From UBA6168 sp041752395 (GTDB taxonomy: Bacteria; Bacteroidota; Bacteroidia; Chitinophagales; Saprospiraceae), in NCBI GenBank assembly GCA_041752395.1, contig JBGSWN010000036.1:1-29466 (forward strand): DNA of 29,466 nucleotides, in the 5' to 3' direction. This document shows, piece by piece, positions 1 to 6,966 of the stretch. Under the pieces are notes generated by a model that saw only the letters and a list, made by a program, of their open reading frames with translations, did not search any database and was not told the DNA's origin. The translations under genes and the position numbers were made by a program. Numbering within the stretch: the stretch's first letter is position 1; each line of letters opens with the position of its first letter.

Positions 1-2
1 AT

Positions 3-119
3 GCGGCACCTTTTGAACAAAAATATCAGCACCAAACCCCAGCCATGGCTCAAAAACTGATTGATAAACCCCTGACTATCAAAGAACTACTGTTATGGAG
101 ACCACAAATATTGCCATGA
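3..119 (+). CDS. Possible C-terminal fragment of a gene cut by the window edge
   Basis: One forward frame is open from the left edge to a TGA at 117-119, giving 38 codons that end in LLLWRPQILP. No start is visible, so this could be the tail of a gene that begins outside the window. I do not recognise the peptide. The stretch is short enough for an open frame to occur by chance. The following 120-324 is AT-rich and shows no convincing coding signal. Confidence 0.25.
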   Translation, partial: AAPFEQKYQHQTPAMAQKLIDKPLTIKELLLWRPQILP

Positions 120-324
120 CTTAATCGTTCAGTATCCAAAAAATGAATTCCGCACAATTATATTCGCATAGAACTAAAGTTTTCATTCTCTGTTTTCTTC
201 CAGAATAAGCCAAAACGCTTTGCGGAAATTGGTGACAAAATCAATTTTTGGATAAATTTTCGGCCTAGTTCAAGCAGATTTTTGAAAAAATCGCCCTTCA
301 AAAACGCCCAAGTATTCAATTCTG

Positions 325-1527
325 GTGAATAAAAATAAGCCACTTTCCAAGCAGGGATTCGATTTTGAAATCTTCCATCATGTGGATGATTTGCCTGCCA
401 ATTGGATGTTGGCCGCCCCCAAAGAAAATGGATTTTTACACCCACCCTACTTGAGTGCCTTGGAAGCTGGTCCACCCAACGGCATGAAGTTTTCCTATTT
501 GATTTTCTACAAAAATGATGCGCCAATTGGCGTTGCGTACTGCCAGATTACCCCTTTCAGCGTTGGTGACAGCGTTCAGTCCGTGGACGAAAAGGACAAA
601 TACCCTTGCCTCGTTCGGGCGTTTGGAAGGATTGTTCGGAACTTGGTTGCTGGTAAAAACCGGAACCTATTGGTTTGTGGAAATCTGCTCCTAACCGGCG
701 AACATGGTTTTTACTTTCCAAATTCAATTGATAAAGTCACCGCATTTGACATCTTGGAGGAAGCCCTCATCATCACGCAAAATGAGTTGGAGGAAAGGCA
801 AATCAATATTGATGGGATTTTCATCAAAGATATTGCCGAGGAACACCGTGCGCCCGTTAAGGTGCTGGTTGACCGGAAATTTCGGGAGTTTACTTTCCAC
901 CCGAATATGGTCTTGGGAATGCGAGAAAACTGGCACTCCTTTGATGATTACATGAACGATATTTCGTCAAAATACAAGGTTCGGGCTAGGAAAACGTTTA
1001 AGTCTTTAGAAGGTATTGAAAAGCGGGAACTAACTGATAGTCAAATATTTAGCGTACAAGACAGGCTTTTTGAACTCTACAAATCAGTGGTTGACAATCA
1101 GGATTTCAACATGGTAGCACTCAACGAAGAATATTTGCCGAATCTGAAACGAATGCTAGGGGACCAGTTCAGGGTTTTCGGTTATTTTTTGGAAGAAAAG
1201 CTGATTGGTTATTTCACTACCATCAGGAATCATCAAGAATTAGAAGCGCATTTTTTAGGCTTTGAACCAGAATTGAATCGGCAATACCATATCTACCACA
1301 ACATGCTTTTTGATATTCTGAAAATGGGCATTGAATATGGTGTGAAACAAGTGGTTTATGCCCGCACGGCAATGGAAATCAAGAGCACATTGGGCGCTGA
1401 GGCACATCAGATGCTCTGCTACATACGAGCTAGTAACCGCCTGACCAACAAGGTTTTGCCCCCAATCGTCGAATATTTGAAACCTTCAACAGACTGGGTA
1501 GCCCGAAATCCATTCAAAGACGCCTGA
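325..1527 (+). CDS. GNAT/FemAB-like acyltransferase family protein
   Basis: A 400-residue cytosolic protein with no signal peptide or membrane segments. The C-terminal half (about residues 200-370) has the look of the FemAB-like/Acetyltransf_6 GNAT fold: a basic helix (SKYKVRARKTFK), then strands such as FRVFGYFLEEKLIGYF and a run ending in QVVYARTAMEIKSTLGA. Family members transfer acyl or aminoacyl groups in cell-wall, lipid or small-molecule pathways; the substrate here is unknown. The start is a GTG. The frame is open upstream only to 286 and holds no ATG there, and the first internal ATG (406) would remove a plausible N-terminal strand, so GTG is chosen with moderate trust. The gene converges on tyrS with about 11 bases between stops and no evident terminator. 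The family call is fairly safe; the biochemical role is not. Confidence 0.7.
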   Translation: MNKNKPLSKQGFDFEIFHHVDDLPANWMLAAPKENGFLHPPYLSALEAGPPNGMKFSYLIFYKNDAPIGVAYCQITPFSVGDSVQSVDEKDKYPCLVRAFGRIVRNLVAGKNRNLLVCGNLLLTGEHGFYFPNSIDKVTAFDILEEALIITQNELEERQINIDGIFIKDIAEEHRAPVKVLVDRKFREFTFHPNMVLGMRENWHSFDDYMNDISSKYKVRARKTFKSLEGIEKRELTDSQIFSVQDRLFELYKSVVDNQDFNMVALNEEYLPNLKRMLGDQFRVFGYFLEEKLIGYFTTIRNHQELEAHFLGFEPELNRQYHIYHNMLFDILKMGIEYGVKQVVYARTAMEIKSTLGAEAHQMLCYIRASNRLTNKVLPPIVEYLKPSTDWVARNPFKDA

Positions 1528-1538
1528 AGCTGCCCAAC

Positions 1539-2816
1539 CTAATCTTTCACGACCAACATCACCTTGTTTTTCTTGCCATTTTCCAACATGATGTACTTGC
1601 CGTGGAGCAGTGATTCATGGTTGATGATTATTTCAAAATTGGTTATCTTTTCTTTGTTAACCGAGACTGCCTGACCTTGAATTGCCCGCTTCGCCTCCGC
1701 CTTTGATGGCAGCATATTCGTCACTTCGGACATCAACTCGATGATGCCGACACCGTTTGACAATACAGCTTTTGGCACCTCAAAACTTGGTATTTCCCCC
1801 GCAACAGTCTCAAGGTCTTTTTCTCCCAATTCAAACAAAGTTTCCTTTCCAGCCTTTTTGTTAAACAGCAGTTCAGAAACGTTCAAGACTGACTTGAAAA
1901 CCGGTTCTGAGTGAATTCGAACAGTCAATTCTTCTGCCAGAATTCGCTTTAACGCCGCCGGATTGCTCGCATATTCCGCCTCCTGTGCTTCCACTTCTTC
2001 CCTTGTTTTTAGGGTAAAATAGCGGGTCAATTTTGGCAAATCCTTGTCATCTGCATTTATCCAAAACTGGTAGAACTTGTATGGCGATGTGTAATTGGGG
2101 TCGAGCCAAATATTGCCATCCTCTGACTTGCCGAACTTCTTCCCATCCGATTTTGTGAGCAGCGGGGTGGTAATGGCGTGGGCTTTTTCAGAAAGATTCC
2201 TTCGGATAAATTCAGTGCCGGAAGTAATGTTCCCCCATTGGTCGCTACCTCCCATTTGAAGACTGCAACCATGCTCTTTGTAGAGGCATTGAAAGTCGTA
2301 TGCTTGAAGCAATTGGTAGCTAAATTCGGTGAAAGAAATGCCGCTTTCGAGGCGGTTTTGTACACTGTCTTTGGAGAGCATATAGTTGACTGTCAGCGTT
2401 TTACCTACATCCCGTAGGAACGACAGCACGTCCATGTTTTTGTAAAAATCAAAATTGTTGCGAAGTATCGCTTGGTTGCCTTTTTCGCCAAATTCGAGCA
2501 GCCGCATCATGTGCTCCTTTTGGCGGTTGAGGTTGTTGTCAAGTTCATCAAGGGATTTCAGTTCCCGCTCCTTGTCCTTGCCGGAAGGGTCGCCTACCCT
2601 ACCCGTTGCGCCCCCCATCAAAACGATTGGGCGATGGCCAGAACGCTGAAACAAGGTCAAAATCATGATTTGGACGTAATTGCCAATACCGAGCGCAGGT
2701 GCTGTTGGGTCAAAACCGATGTAGCCCGTCCTCATGCCAGCATTTAGGTATTCTTCGGCGCCTTCGGTTGATTGATGAAACATATTGCGCCAGCGCAATT
2801 CTTCTATAAAATTCAT
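1539..2816 (-). CDS. tyrS: Tyrosyl-tRNA synthetase (class I)
   Basis: Attaches tyrosine to tRNA-Tyr in the cytosol. The protein is 425 residues, normal for bacterial TyrRS. Order of parts: N-terminal MNFIEELRWRNMFHQ, Rossmann catalytic core with FDPTAP (35-40), the GGATGRVGDPSGK loop, YDFQCLY and GGSDQWGN for tyrosine binding, the KFGKS form of the KMSKS loop, and a C-terminal S4 RNA-binding domain. The class I HIGH motif is unusual: residues 43-46 read GIGN, so both histidines are replaced. The frame runs 21 codons further upstream, but that extension crosses a -7-like element (TATTTTTG on the minus strand, 2860-2867), so the ATG at 2816 is chosen. The gene is divergent from the permease at 2967. 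Identity is certain; only the HIGH variant is odd. Confidence 0.96.
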   Translation of the reverse strand: MNFIEELRWRNMFHQSTEGAEEYLNAGMRTGYIGFDPTAPALGIGNYVQIMILTLFQRSGHRPIVLMGGATGRVGDPSGKDKERELKSLDELDNNLNRQKEHMMRLLEFGEKGNQAILRNNFDFYKNMDVLSFLRDVGKTLTVNYMLSKDSVQNRLESGISFTEFSYQLLQAYDFQCLYKEHGCSLQMGGSDQWGNITSGTEFIRRNLSEKAHAITTPLLTKSDGKKFGKSEDGNIWLDPNYTSPYKFYQFWINADDKDLPKLTRYFTLKTREEVEAQEAEYASNPAALKRILAEELTVRIHSEPVFKSVLNVSELLFNKKAGKETLFELGEKDLETVAGEIPSFEVPKAVLSNGVGIIELMSEVTNMLPSKAEAKRAIQGQAVSVNKEKITNFEIIINHESLLHGKYIMLENGKKNKVMLVVKD

Positions 2817-2953
2817 GATTTGAAAATTAAATGATCGCTGAGTTTTTCGTTTGAGGGGGCAAAAATAGCCAAGTAACACTAAGATTTGCCATGCTGCTAA
2901 ATTTAAGGGGTTGGGAGCTTTGGCAAAAAAGCCGGAACAATCACCAATTCAAA

Positions 2954-2961
2954 TATCTTTG
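2954..2961 (+). promoter_or_regulatory. -7 promoter element ahead of the LolE-like permease gene
   Basis: TATCTTTG matches the Bacteroidota -7 consensus TAnnTTTG exactly. It ends five bases before the ATG at 2967, so a transcript from it would have almost no 5' leader. No TTG was found at the expected -33 spacing, which weakens the call. Confidence 0.4.
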
Positions 2962-2966
2962 CCGAC

Positions 2967-4265
2967 ATGAACCTACCGTATTTCATCGCCAAAAAAGTCG
3001 CTTTAAACAATCGCCAATCGTTCACTGGCCTGATTGTACGAATTGCCATTGTAGCTGTGGCGCTCAGTTTGGCGGTGATGATTATTTCAACAGCGGTAAT
3101 TTCAGGGTTCAAACACCAGATTGGGGAAAAGATATTTGGTTTTTGGGGGCATATCCACATTACCAGCACCCAAATCAACCGCACCACTGGCGAATCGGTT
3201 CCAATCAGCATCAATCAACCTTTTTACCCCAGTCTAGACACATTGGGGCCAATTGATTACACGGAAAACAAGGAAATACTTGGGTGGGAATTGCCGTGGC
3301 AATCAGCAGGCAAAACCAAAGGGGGCATCCGCCACATTCAGGTTTTTGCCTTGAAACCAGGCATCATTAAGACCAAAAAGGAGATTGAGGGCATCATTCT
3401 GAAAGGCATTGGAAAGGATTTCGATTGGTCTTTTTTCGATAAATTCTTGGTAGAAGGCAAGCGCTTGGAACTGCCTGACAGCGTGCAGGACGGCATTGTT
3501 TTATCAAAACAAACGGCTACTCGTTTGGAGCTTGGCGTTGGTGACAAATTCATTTTCTACTACGTGCGGGAAGGGAACTCATTGGCGAAAAGGTTCACCG
3601 TTACTGGACTTTACAAGACTGGCTTGGAAGAATATGACCGGAAATTTGCCTTGGTGGACATTCGCAACGTACAGGGTTTACTAGATTGGGCACCTGACAT
3701 GGTAGGCGGTTTTGAAGTGTCTGTGGAAAACCTTTCGGACATGGAAGATTTTTCGGACTATATTTACATGGAGGTTCTACCCGCCGAGCTTTACTGCGAA
3801 AGCATTCGTAAAAAATACCCCGCCATCTTTGATTGGTTGGCCTTGCAGGACATCAATGAAGTTGTGATTTTGGCTTTGATGTTGGTCGTAGGCCTGATAA
3901 ATATGGTCACGGCCTTGATGATTTTGATTTTAGAAAGAACCAATATGATTGGTGTACTGAAATCTTTGGGCCAAACCGATTGGAGCATTCGAAAAGTATT
4001 TTTGTACAACGCTGCCTATATCATTTTGCTTGGCTTATTTTTTGGCAATTTGGCAGGAATTGGTTTTTGCTATCTCCAAGAGAAATTTGGCATCATTAAG
4101 CTTTCCGAAGAAAACTATTATCTCTCCGTTGCACCAATTGAATTGAATTTGTTCAGCATTTTGGTGCTTAACCTAGCTGCCCTCCTTGTTATTCTGCTAT
4201 TCTTGATATTTCCCTCCTGGCTGGTCACTCGAATCAGTCCTGTAAAAGCTATCCGTTTTAAGTAG
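2967..4265 (+). CDS. FtsX/LolC-LolE-type ABC transporter permease
   Basis: A 432-residue inner-membrane permease of the MacB/FtsX class. It begins with the characteristic FIAKK start, has one membrane segment at about residues 22-46, a large periplasmic domain of about 230 residues, and three C-terminal membrane segments at about 300-322, 348-372 and 390-420, ending in the family-typical SPVKAIRFK. LolC/LolE relatives extract lipoproteins from the inner membrane, driven by the ATPase LolD. No LolD-like ATPase gene lies next to it, so the partner must be elsewhere. The start is fixed by the conserved MNLPYFIAKK N-terminus. LolE is the likeliest role, but other FtsX-like permeases share this layout, so no symbol is given. 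Confidence 0.85.
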   Translation: MNLPYFIAKKVALNNRQSFTGLIVRIAIVAVALSLAVMIISTAVISGFKHQIGEKIFGFWGHIHITSTQINRTTGESVPISINQPFYPSLDTLGPIDYTENKEILGWELPWQSAGKTKGGIRHIQVFALKPGIIKTKKEIEGIILKGIGKDFDWSFFDKFLVEGKRLELPDSVQDGIVLSKQTATRLELGVGDKFIFYYVREGNSLAKRFTVTGLYKTGLEEYDRKFALVDIRNVQGLLDWAPDMVGGFEVSVENLSDMEDFSDYIYMEVLPAELYCESIRKKYPAIFDWLALQDINEVVILALMLVVGLINMVTALMILILERTNMIGVLKSLGQTDWSIRKVFLYNAAYIILLGLFFGNLAGIGFCYLQEKFGIIKLSEENYYLSVAPIELNLFSILVLNLAALLVILLFLIFPSWLVTRISPVKAIRFK

Positions 4266-4423
4266 TTTCTAACAATTTTCCGCCATTTGGAACGAGTTCA
4301 GCGTTTTAAATGTTACGTGGCTTGACAATTGCATTATTTAATGGCCATAATCCAAGGAACTGCCAAATTATTTGATAAATTTGCCAGTACACTTAGAAAC
4401 TGTTTTAACAAAATTCACTTCCC

Positions 4424-4897
4424 ATGGAAAATTGGAGAAAACTGAATGGGCAACCAATTTCAGTACCCATCAAAGAAGCCGTTGAGGAAACCATTATTCG
4501 TGAAACTGAAGCAGGGCATCGCTTAAAAATCTGCATTGGTTCAGATTCTCAAGTTCGGAGCGGAATTGTTGAATTTGCCACTGTTATTGTCTTTTTAAGA
4601 GAAAAAAAAGGCGGTTTCATGTTCATCAACAATTCACGGACGCTAAGGACAATGAGCTTAAAAGAACGGATGATAATGGAGGTTGCGAAGTCCGTTGACA
4701 TTGCATACAACCTATGCAACCTACTCGATTTCTACCATGTCGAGCTTGAAGTTCATGCTGACATCAACACTGACCCGGCATTTCAATCCAACACAGCTTT
4801 GAAGGAAGCAATGGGTTATATCCTGAGCATGGGATTTGTTTTTAAGGCAAAACCAGATGCTTTTGCAAGCTCCTCTTGTGCTGATAAAGTTGTATGA
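4424..4897 (+). CDS. YkuK-like ribonuclease H-fold protein (DUF458)
   Basis: A 157-residue soluble protein matching the DUF458/YkuK family. The core begins with LKICIGSDSQV (about residues 36-46), the strand-plus-acidic-residue pattern of RNase H-like folds, followed by FATVIVFL and a later HADINTDP segment that supplies further acidic residues. Family members are predicted nucleases or nucleic-acid binders, but their function is not established. It stands alone, about 158 bases after the permease gene, and is followed by a likely terminator at 4909-4952. Family assignment is fairly confident; catalytic activity is inference. Confidence 0.75.
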   Translation: MENWRKLNGQPISVPIKEAVEETIIRETEAGHRLKICIGSDSQVRSGIVEFATVIVFLREKKGGFMFINNSRTLRTMSLKERMIMEVAKSVDIAYNLCNLLDFYHVELEVHADINTDPAFQSNTALKEAMGYILSMGFVFKAKPDAFASSSCADKVV

Positions 4898-4908
4898 TTT
4901 TCCGAGGA

Positions 4909-4952
4909 ATGTACACCTCAATCGTTTGAGCTGTACATACGTGCTTTTTTTT
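4909..4952 (+). terminator. Likely Rho-independent terminator after the YkuK-like gene
   Basis: A 13-bp stem with one C-C mismatch (4909-4921 with 4926-4938) and a 4-base loop is followed, six bases on, by eight Ts at 4945-4952. It starts 12 bases after the stop codon. The gap between stem and T-run is slightly long, so termination efficiency is uncertain. Confidence 0.6.
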
Positions 4953-5143
4953 GGGTGTTTTTACGTAATTCACAAATCAAACAAATAGATTACAAAAATT
5001 ATACTATTTGCTTTATGCTTTGTGGTGAATATTTTGAACATTTGCCCTTATAAAGCTGCAAAAGCAACAAATTGAAGTAATTGCGGTTTTTATTTGAGAA
5101 AGTTTTAAGCTGGAATAGTAACAACAACAAAAATCAGAGTAAC

Positions 5144-5713
5144 GTGCTTTACAAAATCAAACTCAAAAATGCAGACGATAACGTCTTGCTTGATGCCGAG
5201 GTATATGAATGGTTGACATCTGACCCTTATTTGGCAAAAGTTGACTTCCTCAACAACCTTCGCAAACATTCAAGTGGCTGTGCTGTTTTTCAAAAAACAT
5301 GGAAGAAAAGCGACGGCAGCTTCAAAACTGAAACCTTGTACCTCCACAAGGTTATTGCAGAGAAATTTTTGATTGCCACCAAGTCCAAAACTGACAATTT
5401 GGTTGGTGCCAAAAACAACAACAAACTTGATTGCAGACTTGAAAACATCGTTTACCGCTCCAGGGCAGTAGCCAGTCGAAAGCGCAAAACAAGCAGCAAA
5501 ACCGGTTACACTGGTGTTTACCAAGAAAATCATCGCTATCGTGCAGTGATTTCCTTGAACGGCAAATCCATGCACATCGGCATGTTTGACACGCCAGAAG
5601 AGGCAGCGCTTGCCTACAATCGCAAGTCCAAGGAATATTACGGAGATACCGGGAAGCTCAATGTCATCAAACGCCAAAAAGGAGATGGCAGCTTCGAAGA
5701 ATTTACCGTTTAA
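5144..5713 (+). CDS. AP2-domain protein with degenerate HNH half
   Basis: A 189-residue protein related to bacterial and phage HNH-AP2 homing-endonuclease families. The N-terminus (YKIKLKN, then DAEVYEWL) matches the usual start of this group. A central LHKVIAEKF and NNNKLDCRLENI correspond to the HNH core, but the usual D-H-I-N-G has become NLVGAKN, so the catalytic histidine appears lost. A basic linker (SRKRKTSSK) leads to an AP2 DNA-binding domain at about residues 142-182 (TGYTGVYQ to DTGKLNVI). It is probably a DNA-binding protein rather than an active nuclease. GTG at 5144 is chosen because the homologous region begins there; a TTG at 5081 would add 21 low-complexity residues. It is a single gene bounded by terminators on both sides. 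Confidence 0.75.
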   Translation: MLYKIKLKNADDNVLLDAEVYEWLTSDPYLAKVDFLNNLRKHSSGCAVFQKTWKKSDGSFKTETLYLHKVIAEKFLIATKSKTDNLVGAKNNNKLDCRLENIVYRSRAVASRKRKTSSKTGYTGVYQENHRYRAVISLNGKSMHIGMFDTPEEAALAYNRKSKEYYGDTGKLNVIKRQKGDGSFEEFTV

Positions 5714-5746
5714 TCAAATCCAATCGGTCAAACATTTACAAAAAGG

Positions 5747-5785
5747 ATAAGTCAAATCAATGTCATTGGTTTGACTTATTTTTTT
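5747..5785 (+). terminator. Rho-independent terminator after the AP2 gene
   Basis: A 14-bp stem with one T-G pair (5747-5760 with 5766-5779) and a 5-base loop is followed directly by a T-run to 5785. It lies 33 bases after the stop codon. The region from here to accD (5786-5952) shows only a weak promoter-like pair. Confidence 0.85.
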
Positions 5786-5952
5786 GCGAAAATTCATCCC
5801 ACAAAGTCATGAAAGGGTTTTGTTTTGTACTCCTCCGCTTAAAAAAATCACCTCATTTCACATCAACCGAGAATTAACTGCTTGAATTTCGGCCTTCCTG
5901 CTTTTCTTTGCACCCGCAATACCGCCACATTTTTGTAAATTAAATTCTTCAA

Positions 5953-6834
5953 ATGGGTTGGTTCAAGAGATTGAAAGACGGCATTCAAACTGCCACTAAA
6001 TACAAAAAGGAGACACCGGACGGACTCTGGTACAAGTGCAAGCAATGCAATGAAATGAGTACCATGAAGGAGGTTCGCTCCAATTTTTTCAAGTGCCCAA
6101 AATGTGACTATCATATTCGCATTGGTTCGCACGATTATTTCGATTTGATTTTTGAAGAGAAGTACGAAATCTTTTTTGACGATTTGATTTCGAAGGATCA
6201 CTTGAATTTTGTTGACCTAAAACCTTATACTAAAAGACTTCAGGAGGAACATGCCAAAACTGGGCTGACAGATGCAATTTCTGTAGCCGTTGGGCAGATT
6301 GAAGGCAGAAATCTTGTGGTGGCTGCCATGGATTTTACATTTATCGGGGGGTCCATGGGTTCTGTGGTGGGTGAAAAAATAGCACGGGCCATCAATAAGA
6401 GCATCGAACTCCACTGCCCTTTTCTCATTATTTCAAAATCTGGTGGAGCAAGGATGATGGAGTCCGCATTTTCGCTCATGCAAATGGGCAAAACCTCCGC
6501 CAAATTGACCCAACTTTCCAAGGCGGGTCTCCCCTATTTCTCCTTGATGACCGACCCAACAACCGGTGGTGTCACAGCCTCTTTCGCTATGTTAGGCGAC
6601 ATGAACTTTGCAGAACCCAACGCCTTGATTGGTTTTGCAGGGCCAAGGGTAATCAAAGAAACCATCAAACGGGATCTGCCAGAAGGATTTCAAACTTCAG
6701 AGTTCCTCATGGACCACGGATTTCTCGATTTCATTATCAATAGAAAAGACCTTCGTCAAAGGCTTTCTGTTTTGCTTGAAATGTTCGATAACAAAGCAAA
6801 AAAGACTACCAAAAAGCAAAAAGAAAGAGCCTGA
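5953..6834 (+). CDS. accD: Acetyl-CoA carboxylase carboxyltransferase subunit beta
   Basis: The beta half of the carboxyltransferase, which with AccA moves the carboxyl group from biotin to acetyl-CoA to make malonyl-CoA for fatty-acid synthesis. At 293 residues it has the normal length. An N-terminal zinc ribbon is intact: Cys29, Cys32, Cys48 and Cys51. The crotonase-fold core follows, with GGSMGSVVGEKI, SGGARMMESA and PTTGGVTASFA, the acyl-CoA and carboxybiotin-binding loops. The C-terminus is lysine-rich. A weak promoter pair lies upstream (TTTG at 5907-5910 and CATTTTTG at 5928-5935). No accA is adjacent; in many Bacteroidota these genes are separate. Identity is certain. Confidence 0.96.
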   Translation: MGWFKRLKDGIQTATKYKKETPDGLWYKCKQCNEMSTMKEVRSNFFKCPKCDYHIRIGSHDYFDLIFEEKYEIFFDDLISKDHLNFVDLKPYTKRLQEEHAKTGLTDAISVAVGQIEGRNLVVAAMDFTFIGGSMGSVVGEKIARAINKSIELHCPFLIISKSGGARMMESAFSLMQMGKTSAKLTQLSKAGLPYFSLMTDPTTGGVTASFAMLGDMNFAEPNALIGFAGPRVIKETIKRDLPEGFQTSEFLMDHGFLDFIINRKDLRQRLSVLLEMFDNKAKKTTKKQKERA

Positions 6835-6885
6835 TTTTATTGTCATTTTTATCCTTTCTTCAATTGAAATTCATCGCCGAAAAGG

Positions 6886-6915
6886 TTGGTAACCACCGCA
6901 TTTTTACTACTTTTG
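6886..6915 (+). promoter_or_regulatory. Bacteroidota-type promoter for gyrA
   Basis: TTG at 6886-6888 and TACTTTTG at 6908-6915 are separated by 19 bases, the spacing expected for the Bacteroidota -33/-7 pair. The predicted transcript would start near 6920 and carry a leader of roughly 45 bases. Confidence 0.7.
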
Positions 6916-6966
6916 CACCGCTTTCGAATCAAACTTTTTGAAACACCAAATCCATAAAAATTTTTG

